Source of the DNA: Pseudomonas viridiflava
GTDB lineage: Bacteria > Pseudomonadota > Gammaproteobacteria > Pseudomonadales > Pseudomonadaceae
Direction of reading: 5' to 3'
Assembly: GCF_900602065.1 (NCBI RefSeq)
Contig: NZ_UWFN01000265.1
Location: 62,001-126,000, forward strand
Length of the DNA: 64,000 nucleotides
Numbering within the stretch: the first letter of the stretch is position 1; the number at the start of each line of letters is the position of its first letter. The position numbers and the translations under genes were made by a program. This document shows, in pieces, positions 46,605-54,877 of the stretch. The notes under the pieces are model-generated. The model worked only from the letters and a program-made list of their open reading frames with translations, had not been told where the DNA came from and made no database searches.

Positions 46605-48749
46605 ATGAACAGCGCCGCGCTGCCGGGCACAGCCAATCCACCAACGCCACTCCCCAGACTGCGCGATGAGCTGTTGCTGCACGAAGGGCCGCGCAATCGG
46701 GACGGTTCGCCGACCTGGACACTGGAGGATCCGGCACGGGGGCAATTTTTCCGGCTCGGCTGGGCTGAAGTAGAGATCCTCTCGCGCTGGCATCTGGGGA
46801 ATGTGGCAGCCATTGCCCTCGCGATCAGTCAGGACAGCACCCTGGAGCTGGATGGGAATGATATCTCTGCGTTCAAAAACTTTCTGCAAACCAATCAGTT
46901 GCTGCAAGCCTGCGGTGCCGAAGACAACGCTCGTCTGCAACATATCGCTGATGCGCAAAGCGTCGGTTGGGCCAGCTGGCTGCTCAAGAACTATCTGTTT
47001 GTACGCATTCCGTTACTGCGTCCAGACCGTTTTCTCGGCAAAACCCGTCATTGGGTCGAGCCGTTCTACAGTCGCACGTTCCTGTACCTGACGCTGATAG
47101 CAGCGGGCCTTGGTCTGTTTCTGGCGGCACGCCAGTGGGAAACCTTCATTCATACCTTCCTGCACTTCTTTACGCTGGAAGGTGCCGCACTGGCCGGCGC
47201 AACGCTGATTGTGTCCAAGGTGCTGCATGAGCTCGGCCATGCCTATACCTGCAAGCGTTATGGCGGCAGAGTCGCCACGATGGGTGTTGCACTGCTGGTG
47301 CTGTGGCCGGTGCTGTACACCGACACCTCCGGTGCCTGGCGACTCAAACAGCGACGCCAACGTATGGCCGTTGGCGCAGCGGGCATGCTGGTGGAACTGG
47401 CATTAGCCGCCTGGGCCACGTTGCTTTGGAGCTTTCTGCCTGACGGGATGCTGCGCAGCGCAGCGTTCATGCTGGCCGCCACCACCTGGATTCTGACCCT
47501 GACGGTCAACCTGAGCCCGTTCATGCGGTTCGACGGCTATTTCCTGCTTTCCGATCTGCTCGACGTGCCCAACCTGCAAACCCGTGCGTTCCGCCTGACG
47601 CGCTGGCGTTTACGTGAGTGGCTGTTCCGTTTTGGTGAAGAACGCCCCGAACATTTTGAACCGTGGCTGGAGCGCACCCTGATTGGTTATTCGCTGGGCA
47701 CCTGGATCTATCGGTTTTTTCTGTTTCTAGGGATCGCGTTACTGGTCTACCACTTCGCCTTCAAGCTGTTGGGCATCCTGCTGTTCGTCGTTGAAATCGT
47801 TTATTTCCTGCTGCGCCCCATCTTCAGCGAACTGCGTGAGTGGTTCTCCCGACGCAAGGACTACCGCATGAATCGCAACTCACTGAGCACCTTGCTGGTA
47901 TGTCTTGGGCTGCTGCTACTGGCCTGTGTTCCCTGGCGCGGGAGCATCCATGCCCCGGCCTTGCTGCGCACCCAGCAACAGGCGGGACTTTACGTGCCGG
48001 TCGGGTCGCAGCTGCAACAGATTCTGGTAAAGCCCGGTGCGAACGTTGAGGCAGGTCAGCCGTTGTTCATTCTGGAGGCCCCCAGCCTCAAGCAGGAGCT
48101 GGCGATCCTTGATCGGCAGATTGTCACCCTGCAATGGCAAAGCAGTTTTCAGCAGTTCAACACGGAGGCTGCGGCTAACCTGATGGTGGTCCGCCAGGAG
48201 TTAATTGCGGCTCTGGAACGTCAGGCGGTGCTACGCCAGCAATCAAGCCATTTGACCGTTCGAGCGCCATTCAGCGGTGTCATGGCAGACATTGCCGACC
48301 CACTGGAGCAAGGTGAATGGCTGTCGGCGGGCGAGTGGCTTGGTACGCTGATCGGCAGCGATGCCGGTGTCGTGGAAGCCTTCGTAGAAGAACATGATCT
48401 GGCACGTCTGGAACCCGGCAGCAGCGCGCGCTTCTACCCGGAGGTCTTCTCCAGAGCGTCACTGGAACTGAATCTGGACAGCGTCGAGCACACCGCCGTA
48501 CGCCGCCTGTCGTCTGCACCGGAGCTGGCTTCGACCTATGCTGGAGGTCTGGCGGCGACCCTCGACAGCGAGCGCGTTCCGCAACCCGAGCAGGCCATCT
48601 ACCGGGCCCTGCTGACACCCTCGCACGTTTCATCCACCCCCCGAATGGGCTTGCGTGGAACCGTGGTCATCGAAGCTCAAGCACAGAGCCTGATCATGCG
48701 AGCCTGGCGCAGCACACTGACCGTGCTGATTCGCGAGTCCTCGTTCTGA
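46605..48749 (+). CDS. M50-type membrane metalloprotease with lipoyl/HlyD-like domain
   Basis: A 714-residue polytopic protein. An N-terminal soluble region (1-150) is followed by membrane helices with the site-2-protease motif HELGH (residues 208-212) and a second motif NLSPFMRFDGYFLL containing D310, the likely third zinc ligand. After further helices (to ~residue 445) comes a periplasmic adaptor-like part with lipoyl halves (LQQILVKPGANVEAGQPL and LTVRAPFSGVMADIADPLEQ). The fusion of an intramembrane protease core and an adaptor suggests a role as the energising or gating part of the exporter or as processing protease of its cargo. It follows the HlyD-like gene by 40 bases. Confidence 0.82.
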   Translation: MNSAALPGTANPPTPLPRLRDELLLHEGPRNRDGSPTWTLEDPARGQFFRLGWAEVEILSRWHLGNVAAIALAISQDSTLELDGNDISAFKNFLQTNQLLQACGAEDNARLQHIADAQSVGWASWLLKNYLFVRIPLLRPDRFLGKTRHWVEPFYSRTFLYLTLIAAGLGLFLAARQWETFIHTFLHFFTLEGAALAGATLIVSKVLHELGHAYTCKRYGGRVATMGVALLVLWPVLYTDTSGAWRLKQRRQRMAVGAAGMLVELALAAWATLLWSFLPDGMLRSAAFMLAATTWILTLTVNLSPFMRFDGYFLLSDLLDVPNLQTRAFRLTRWRLREWLFRFGEERPEHFEPWLERTLIGYSLGTWIYRFFLFLGIALLVYHFAFKLLGILLFVVEIVYFLLRPIFSELREWFSRRKDYRMNRNSLSTLLVCLGLLLLACVPWRGSIHAPALLRTQQQAGLYVPVGSQLQQILVKPGANVEAGQPLFILEAPSLKQELAILDRQIVTLQWQSSFQQFNTEAAANLMVVRQELIAALERQAVLRQQSSHLTVRAPFSGVMADIADPLEQGEWLSAGEWLGTLIGSDAGVVEAFVEEHDLARLEPGSSARFYPEVFSRASLELNLDSVEHTAVRRLSSAPELASTYAGGLAATLDSERVPQPEQAIYRALLTPSHVSSTPRMGLRGTVVIEAQAQSLIMRAWRSTLTVLIRESSF

Positions 48750-48752
48750 ACG

Positions 48753-48786
48753 GTTAAGCATTCTTAATGCTCCGCTCGTTGCCCCG
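48753..48786 (+). promoter_or_regulatory. Promoter of heme oxygenase with box (site D)
   Basis: The box GTTAAGCATTCTTAAT (48753-48768) begins 4 bases after the stop of the M50-type gene; ten bases later comes TTGCCC as in sites B and C. The -10 region is less clear (CATCAT at the usual distance). It places heme oxygenase in the same regulon. Confidence 0.65.
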
Positions 48787-48844
48787 CTTACATGCCATGG
48801 CCATCATTTGGTAACTTGTCGCAGCACACACAGGACCCTCGCCA

Positions 48845-49432
48845 ATGCTCGCCAACGCCCAACAGCCACCAGAACTTCCGCTGAGCAAACGCCTGAAAGC
48901 AGGAAGCACCCGCGACCATGACAGCGTCGACACGCTGGTCATGCAGTCCCGCCCATTTGAAGACAATCAACGCTACGGCTGCTTTCTGCGCCTTCAGCAT
49001 CGCTTTCATGGTGCCATTCATGACCTGTACGACGATGCAGATCTGAATCAGTTGCTGCCCGGTCTTAGGGAGCTGCCTCGTTTTGACGCCGTGTGCGCGG
49101 ACATGAAAGACCTCGGCCTGTCAGTTCCCGCGGCCCCGGCGGCAGTGAAGCCGCATTCCATGCACGCTGCAATTGGCTGGCTGTACTGTGCGGAAGGCTC
49201 GAATCTGGGTGCAGCGTTTCTCTTCAAGGAAACCCAGCAGATGGGCTTCAACGCAGAACACGGCGCACGCCATCTTGCCGCCCACCCCGACGGCCGTGCG
49301 CTGCACTGGCGTCAGTTCGTGGCATTGCTGGATGGTTTGAACCTGGACGAAGCGCAAAAAGCCGAAGCGATTCAGGGCGCCATTGACGCTTTCGATTTCT
49401 ATCGCAGTGCCCTGCGTGAGTGCTTTCACTGA
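48845..49432 (+). CDS. Biliverdin-producing heme oxygenase
   Basis: A 195-residue all-helical heme oxygenase. The proximal ligand is probably H25 in STRDHDSVDTL, and the distal helix carries the Gly-rich segment LYCAEGSNLGAAFLF that contacts heme and oxygen. It opens heme to biliverdin, releasing iron; in Pseudomonas two types exist, one for heme-iron use (HemO/PigA) and one supplying bacteriophytochrome (BphO). No phytochrome or heme uptake gene is next to it. The box before it ties it to the adhesin locus rather than to a heme uptake operon. Confidence 0.85.
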   Translation: MLANAQQPPELPLSKRLKAGSTRDHDSVDTLVMQSRPFEDNQRYGCFLRLQHRFHGAIHDLYDDADLNQLLPGLRELPRFDAVCADMKDLGLSVPAAPAAVKPHSMHAAIGWLYCAEGSNLGAAFLFKETQQMGFNAEHGARHLAAHPDGRALHWRQFVALLDGLNLDEAQKAEAIQGAIDAFDFYRSALRECFH

Positions 49433-49492
49433 GTGAGCGCTCGCCCGGCCCCGCCTCTTTGATAACGCGCCTTCGCTAGCAAACACAGCTCT

Positions 49493-49581
49493 GTTGGAGC
49501 GAGGCTTGCCCGCGAAGAACGTTAATGCGGTGGTGCCTGACACACCGGGTTGGCGAGCTCGCGGGCAAGCCTCGCTCCAAC
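49493..49581. repeat. REP pair (REPIN)
   Basis: TTGGAGCGAGGCTTGCCCGC and the inverse GCGGGCAAGCCTCGCTCCAA lie between the convergent heme oxygenase and DUF2269 genes. The gap of 210 bases contains no gene. Confidence 0.85.
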
Positions 49582-49642
49582 AAATTCGTTCGCTGGCGAC
49601 AGCGCGGTATCAGAGACACAGGATTGCTCCGACGGAACAGAG

Positions 49643-50125
49643 TCAACTTAGCCACTGCCATGGCGTCATCTTTGTCACCATCATCAGCACAATGACAAAC
49701 ATCCCCGCAAAACCGCAGATCCCCATCCAGAACCATTTGCTGTAAGCGCTCTGGTATCGCTCATCCAGCGACAAACCTTGCTCAGCAGCGCTGAACGCTA
49801 ACCTGTGCAAGCGCTTTTGCAGCACCAGCACAGGCAGCCAGAGCGCGCCCACCATGAAGAAGATCAGCAACGAGGTCAGCAGCCATGGCGACGTCAAAGG
49901 CAGCCCGGCAAGCCTGACTAACGCATAGCCTGTGGCGACTTGCAGAAAACCTGCCGGGGTGGTGATCCAGGTATCGAAACGCACAACCATTGCGCAGACG
50001 TGGGCAATGACCTGCAGATTTCGCGTGCGGTTGGCGGCAATCAGATAAAGGAAAGAACCCATGCCGAATCCGAACAGGAAAATCGCGGCGATAACGTGCA
50101 AATACTTCAGCCCTAAATAGAGCAT
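49643..50125 (-). CDS. DUF2269-type integral membrane protein
   Basis: A 160-residue inner membrane protein with four hydrophobic segments (LKYLHVIAAIFLFGFGMGSF, then near residues 52-70, 82-105 and 133-152), matching the DUF2269 family. No function is known for it. The start region faces a gene remnant 3 bases away, so the original operon partner may have been lost to the rearrangement on its right. Confidence 0.8.
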   Translation of the reverse strand: MLYLGLKYLHVIAAIFLFGFGMGSFLYLIAANRTRNLQVIAHVCAMVVRFDTWITTPAGFLQVATGYALVRLAGLPLTSPWLLTSLLIFFMVGALWLPVLVLQKRLHRLAFSAAEQGLSLDERYQSAYSKWFWMGICGFAGMFVIVLMMVTKMTPWQWLS

Positions 50126-50128
50126 CCG

Positions 50129-50332
50129 TCAGCCCTGCTCACTGGAGAAGCACACCGACAGCCGAACATCCTGCGGATCACCAATGGCCGCCAGGTACTC
50201 ATCAACGTTAATTTCTCCTACACACGGTCGGGCACCAGGCTCGGAACGGTAATCCTGTGCGACCTTCGCAATCAGTGCGACAGCAGCGCAACTGGGAATT
50301 TCCTCATTATTCGCAACGGTGGTAATACACGC
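50129..50332 (-). pseudogene. Remnant of an unidentified gene at the accessory boundary
   Basis: On the minus strand 67 codons are open and end three bases before the DUF2269 gene (end of product DVRLSVCFSSEQG). The composition is protein-like (CVGEINVDEYLAAIGDPQDV) but a TAG stands at 50333-50335 and no credible start lies in the frame. It looks like the 3' part of a gene whose 5' part was lost when the accessory DNA to the right arrived. I do not recognise the family. Confidence 0.45.
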
Positions 50333-50737
50333 CTATCAATCCTGAAGGAGCTTTATCAAGAAACTCAGGATGATCACTTCTTCCGGATCAATGTGCTTTT
50401 TCGTCCTTGGGTAGAGCGCGGGGAAATTGTGTCCCTTAGGAAAGGTGCATACCATTTCGAATGCGCTGTGTAGTCCGCACCACGCATACCCCCTCGAAAG
50501 GGTAAATGGCCCAAGCAAAGGGTTCTAGAAGGGTTTGAATGGAATGGAGGTCAAGGGTAAGTGCCTTACCTGAAAGGGGCCTGCGGCGGCTAAAGGGAAG
50601 CCCAGAAAACTGTTGAGGTTCCAACTCAGACTAAAATGAAGTCACCTATTAATGATACCTGCCAGGACTTTACGCCTGACGTAAATGGCTAAAAGCTAGT
50701 ACCATTGACACACACTAATACAGGCGATTTGCAAAGA
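50333..50737. other. Gene-free stretch at the start of the accessory region
   Basis: About 400 bases without a supported gene. Two minus-strand open frames of 60-62 codons overlap each other here and resemble nothing I know. Base composition falls compared with the left side. It may hold the acyltransferase promoter (a TTGACA-like element is not evident). Confidence 0.4.
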
Positions 50738-52771
50738 ATGACAGTCAGCAAAGCACTGCAGTATTCATCTGGCTACAAGCCATTTATCGACGGCCTCCGA
50801 GCCTTATCCATCCTGGCCGTGGTTGCCTATCATGTGGGCTTTTCTCAGGTACCAGGTGGATTTGTCGGTGTTGATATTTTCTTTGTGATTTCAGGCTTTC
50901 TGATTGTTACCCATCTGATCAGCTCAATGGAGGCAAAGAAATTTAAATTTAGCGAGTTCTGGGCTCGACGGGCACTGAGAATTCTTCCACCGTATTTATT
51001 GGTTATTGCGACGTGTGCAGTCATCGCCCCATTCGTACTAGTTCTTCCAGACGAACTGGAATCATTTGGAAGACAGGTAACAAATTCGGCCGTAATGATA
51101 GCCAACCACTTCTTCCTCAGGAGTCAAGGCTACTTCGACACAGAGGTTGACGTTAAACCATTACTACACATGTGGTCACTTTCGGTCGAAGAACAATTCT
51201 ACATCATTGCCCCACTCGCTATTTTTGGAATCTACACTGCATGTAGGAAGCTATCATCAACGAAGGCTCGCGCTCTTTGCATCTCCGCAATCCTTGTATT
51301 GTTCGGCCTTTCTCTGTATGGGTGTATTACATTAACAGGCGGTGGCGCTGGTAGGAATTATGCGTTTTTCTTGATGCCACTGAGAGCATGGGAGTTCATA
51401 GCAGGCGGGGTTCTTGCGTTTCTGGTTCCATTCGTTCTTCGATTTCCGAGAGCTGCAACAGAAATCATTGCTCTCTTTGGGCTCACACTCGTTGCAACTG
51501 CAATATTCATGTACTCCGGTGAAGATACCTATCCTTCCTGGAAAGCCATTATGCCAGTGGCTGGAGCAGCGCTCATCATCCTATGTGGCGTAGCTCAACC
51601 CCAGAATCTGGTAGCTCGGGCTCTATCACTGAAGCCATTGGTAGCAATCGGACTGATTTCCTACGCGTGGTATCTCTGGCACTGGCCACTTCTCTCATTC
51701 GGCCGGATATACCATTTCGGCGCTCGAGATCTCTCATTTGATCTCGCGATGGCCGGCATTTCACTCCTTCTTGCATGGGCGACCTATTTGCTGGTTGATA
51801 AAAAAATCTTAGCCTGGCGCCAGCATTTGCCTCGTGGAGCGAACTGGAAGCATACGGGCGCAGCGCTATCGCTATGCATAGCCGTAGGATTGTCCGGTGT
51901 GTACATGACCAAAGTTTACGCACCGTCAGTTGCTTCAAACTACACCGAAGCTCAAGCGCCTAAGCGGGCAAGCCGAGCTGGTGTCTGCAATCTCCACTCA
52001 ATCACAGACCCTCAAGCCTGCCTGGATCTCGCAGCCGAAAAACCGATTGGACTGCTAATTGGCGATTCACATGCCGACGCAGCTTACCGAGGGATAGCAA
52101 AGCACGCGCTTGCTGATGACGCAGTAATTGCCAGCGTATCCTCAGGAGGGTGTGGTGCATTTTTCAACACTCACATAAACGATCCAGATGAAGCAATGGG
52201 CGAGCGATGCGAGAAAGGCAGAGCCAATGCCAAAAGCCTTATTGGAGATGAGATCAAGCCAAAGTTTGCAGTCATTTTTTCACGCTGGTCCTTGTACACA
52301 GGTCGAGGGCAATACTCCTTGAGCGAGCCCGGCAGCATCACCCCGTTCACAGATACTCGCGCTGGTTTTGTTGAGAAACTGAAAGGCACCTATAACTACC
52401 TTCGCGCGCAGGGTATCGACAGAATCCTCGTTATTGGCCCAGTTCCTGTGTTCAATGCACCAGCTAAAGACTGCGTGATGAGATCTGACCGCTATAGGGT
52501 TGAAAGAGATATCCACTGCTCAGAGGAACGTATTGCTGTAGATACAGCCCGTAAGGACGCTCTGTCCTGGCTCAGAGAGTCAGTAGCCCAAGAACCGAAC
52601 ATAAGATTCATTGATCCAATCACCCAGTTCTGTGATGAGAAACTTTGCCGAGGCTACGGTGAAGAGGGGCTACTTTACGCTGACACCAGCCATATCAGCG
52701 ATGCGGGGATGGAAAGGATCTATCAAGCAGAGAAAAAATCGTTTGAGTGGGTGTTTGGTAAGGATCTATAA
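50738..52771 (+). CDS. Acyltransferase 3 / SGNH O-antigen acetylase (OafA-like)
   Basis: A protein of about 677 residues with an N-terminal ten-helix acyltransferase-3 domain (FIDGLRALSILAVVAYHVGF, then GGFVGVDIFFVISGFL) and a C-terminal periplasmic SGNH hydrolase-like domain (catalytic Ser in LLIGDSHADAA, Asp-His in DTSHISDAG). Such fusions transfer acetyl groups to O-antigen or other surface sugars. The ATG at 50738 has AAAGA before it; a TTG 33 bases upstream also opens the frame. Codon use is more AT-rich than in the pilus locus, a sign of transfer. Confidence 0.88.
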   Translation: MTVSKALQYSSGYKPFIDGLRALSILAVVAYHVGFSQVPGGFVGVDIFFVISGFLIVTHLISSMEAKKFKFSEFWARRALRILPPYLLVIATCAVIAPFVLVLPDELESFGRQVTNSAVMIANHFFLRSQGYFDTEVDVKPLLHMWSLSVEEQFYIIAPLAIFGIYTACRKLSSTKARALCISAILVLFGLSLYGCITLTGGGAGRNYAFFLMPLRAWEFIAGGVLAFLVPFVLRFPRAATEIIALFGLTLVATAIFMYSGEDTYPSWKAIMPVAGAALIILCGVAQPQNLVARALSLKPLVAIGLISYAWYLWHWPLLSFGRIYHFGARDLSFDLAMAGISLLLAWATYLLVDKKILAWRQHLPRGANWKHTGAALSLCIAVGLSGVYMTKVYAPSVASNYTEAQAPKRASRAGVCNLHSITDPQACLDLAAEKPIGLLIGDSHADAAYRGIAKHALADDAVIASVSSGGCGAFFNTHINDPDEAMGERCEKGRANAKSLIGDEIKPKFAVIFSRWSLYTGRGQYSLSEPGSITPFTDTRAGFVEKLKGTYNYLRAQGIDRILVIGPVPVFNAPAKDCVMRSDRYRVERDIHCSEERIAVDTARKDALSWLRESVAQEPNIRFIDPITQFCDEKLCRGYGEEGLLYADTSHISDAGMERIYQAEKKSFEWVFGKDL

Positions 52772-52985
52772 GTCAGTACCGCACTATCAAACTAACAACA
52801 TGCCCGAGGCGTACAGGGATCGTACGCCAACAGCGGTCCTGGCACTGGACGGGGCAACAAAATCTGCCGTACAACACACCGAAACTTTCAGGTTACAAAC
52901 TGATTAACCCCATTGCCATGGCCTGTCTTTTCCTTTATTCCTTGGCCACCGGGGCATCAGCATCGTCCAGCTCAGCCATCAAGCT

Positions 52986-53189
52986 CTAGCTCAGAAGCTC
53001 TAGACGTTCGGCCTCAGCCTTCAGCAGGCTCACCCCTTCCCTGATCTTGTGCTGAGAGTCTAACGACCCAGCACTGATACCTTCTTGACTCAATACTTCA
53101 CGCACATGGTGATAGGCCAATACATCTACAGGGGGCTTGCCTATTTCGCGGGTTCCTTTCGGTTGGTTATTGCCACAGTGCAGCGCCAC
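52986..53189 (-). CDS. Small hypothetical protein, GTG start
   Basis: A 67-codon frame with a GTG start that overlaps the end of the 49-codon gene upstream by 23 bases. The product is charged and helical in its second half (IREGVSLLKAEAERLELLS). No ribosome site is visible, so translation, if real, would depend on the upstream gene. Family unknown. Confidence 0.35.
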   Translation of the reverse strand: MALHCGNNQPKGTREIGKPPVDVLAYHHVREVLSQEGISAGSLDSQHKIREGVSLLKAEAERLELLS

Positions 53190-53316
53190 TATAGTCAGGT
53201 GGCTGGCCGAGCGCTGCGATTGCCTGATGCAGCTCGATCAGATCTATCAGGCGAGAAAGCTCCGAGCTGTCAGGTGCTGCGGGATGATTATAGGATTGCA
53301 TGTGGATAAAGGTCAT
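53167..53316 (-). CDS. Small hypothetical protein of 49 residues
   Basis: An ATG with AAAGG eight bases before it opens a 49-codon frame (MTFIHMQSYNHPAAPDSSEL at the start, DYSGAALWQ at the end). A hairpin of the kind seen before other accessory genes (53344-53360) lies 28 bases upstream, which supports it as a real gene. Family unknown. Confidence 0.45.
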   Translation of the reverse strand: MTFIHMQSYNHPAAPDSSELSRLIDLIELHQAIAALGQPPDYSGAALWQ

Positions 53317-53343
53317 TCATCAGCCTTTACCTGATTTTTCGCG

Positions 53344-53360
53344 GACGCGAAAAACGCGCC
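53344..53360. promoter_or_regulatory. Leader hairpin GACGCG / CGCGCC
   Basis: GGACGCGAAAAACGCGCC forms a short stem around an A-rich loop, upstream of the 49-residue gene on the minus strand. Its flanks (TTTT before, CTC after) resemble the hairpin at 63734-63750. Confidence 0.5.
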
Positions 53361-53474
53361 TCTATGCTGATCTGGCCCCGTTTTTATTGCGGACAGAGCT
53401 GGGGTGCAGTTGAATGACCTGATATTGGGTGACCACAGACCGGCGCCCATAAGGCGCAACCATTGCAACTGTGC

Positions 53475-54254
53475 CTATCCAATCCGCGTGGCTGTCGACA
53501 GGGCCAAATTAATCTTAAAGCTGCAGGGGCAATTTGGGCATCTGATCGGCTGCCAGATGAGCGCCGGCTGAACACGAATATATGCCTGGCAATCAGCACA
53601 CCGGAAAGTGATCACTTCGACCCTATCGAGGACCTGTTGGCCATCATCGGTTGTCCTTTTTTGCCAAAGCCTGTTGCACTTAGTGTTGCTGCATACGGTA
53701 AGCTCATCATTATTAAACTCGCTTTGTCCGACATAAAGCATGTTGTCGCAATCACAGCGAGCCGAAATGATCGCCTTGAAGGCAAATATAGCCGTTGCAG
53801 TTGTGCAGTCCTCAAGCCCAGCAATGATTTTCGTGAAAGCTTCCTTCGTCAGAGTGGTGCTCTTTTTTCCGTCAGGCTTGTGCGGTGAAACATGTAAGTA
53901 GGAGCCAAGTTTGTTGTAGAAGCCTCTGAATTCTTTCCAAGGTATTGCTTTCGTTTCCCCTATTGGTTTGAAGTCTTGCGGTAGTTCATCAGGCCCATTA
54001 GTCGCGAACGATAACTCACCTCCTTGGCCAGCGGTCGGATCAAAAGAGATAAGCAGTTTAAGGATCTGATCCGGCTTCCACATTCTTGTCAGGCTGCCAG
54101 GGATGACTTCGCCATACTGTTGCAACTGCCTATAAACCACAGTCTCCATCGCGAAGCGTAACTCTAGCGCCGCATAGCGCATTGACGGTTCATCAGGCTT
54201 CTCCAATAGGCTTTTGGCCCGATTGAGGTGGGGAGTGATGCGGTAAAGATCCAT
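53475..54254 (-). CDS. Hypothetical protein: HEPN-like helical part plus zinc-ribbon Cys pairs
   Basis: A 259-residue protein. The N-terminal half is helical and resembles HEPN-type proteins (SMRYAALELRFAMETVVYRQ, with FYNKLGSYLHVSPH later). The C-terminal half carries four close Cys pairs (ARCDCDN, VCSNTKCNRLW, FRCADCQAY, IRCPNCPCSF), probably two zinc ribbons. I know no named family. A short GGCG/CGCC hairpin at 54298-54312 lies 44 bases before the start. Confidence 0.65.
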   Translation of the reverse strand: MDLYRITPHLNRAKSLLEKPDEPSMRYAALELRFAMETVVYRQLQQYGEVIPGSLTRMWKPDQILKLLISFDPTAGQGGELSFATNGPDELPQDFKPIGETKAIPWKEFRGFYNKLGSYLHVSPHKPDGKKSTTLTKEAFTKIIAGLEDCTTATAIFAFKAIISARCDCDNMLYVGQSEFNNDELTVCSNTKCNRLWQKRTTDDGQQVLDRVEVITFRCADCQAYIRVQPALIWQPIRCPNCPCSFKINLALSTATRIG

Positions 54255-54445
54255 ATCGATCTGAGCCCTTCAGGTTGATGGCTAGTATTTTCCTATCGGC
54301 GCTGCAAACGCCAACTCCTTAAATCCATACAGTTGGTTCCGTTTACCTGACAACCGAGAGAGCCGGACCGCGAGCAAAGGGGTGTGGAAAATAGTATGCG
54401 TTCAGCGAAGTCACCTAGCCAGGCCAGTTTTCAGTCACAGTATTG

Positions 54446-54780
54446 CTAAACCAGCTGGCAGATCCCCAACGACAAAATCAACCCACCGCACAGCCGGTCA
54501 ATTGCTTTTTTCCTTCCTTGATAAGCGAAAGCAATCTTAGGCTGCGAAAAAGCGATTGCGACCATTCCATACCAAGCCATTGAAACCACCACTACAACTG
54601 CCAGCATCGACAAAAACGTGCCTATCGAAACGTGGGCGGGAGCTGCGGCTGAAAAAACAGCAGCATAGAAGGCCATGGACTTGGGGTTACCGATGTTGGT
54701 AATCACCCCTAGCCCAATCTGCGTAGATAGCTCCATCAAGCTGAATGATCGTAACCGTCCGGCCAAGTCACTTAGATGAG
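54446..54780 (-). pseudogene. LysE-family exporter remnant, C-terminal half
   Basis: The C-terminal half of a LysE/RhtB amino acid exporter is intact (GVITNIGNPKSMAFYAAVFS, two more membrane helices, end LCGGLILSLGICQLV). The frame runs on upstream to 55069 but that part is unrelated and lies antisense to the NYN gene, so the true 5' half is gone. The break coincides with a 43-bp direct repeat, one copy of which is a piece of this gene. Confidence 0.75.
54708..54750. repeat. 43-bp direct repeat, copy 1
   Basis: Identical over 43 bases to 55797-55839, same orientation, 1089 bases apart. Starts CCTAGCCCAATCTGCGTAGA. This copy lies within the LysE remnant. The two copies bracket the NYN-domain gene. 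Confidence 0.9.
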
Positions 54781-54877
54781 TGGTCAAAGCATTGGGCATC
54801 ACACGCAGGTAAATGCCCGGAATAATTATCCGATTGTGGGTATGGTGGTGTGCAGTGCTTTCACTCAAGGATGATCC

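Noticed and set aside
50336..50624. Two overlapping 60-codon minus-strand frames
   Set aside because: No homology, no ribosome site and they overlap each other.
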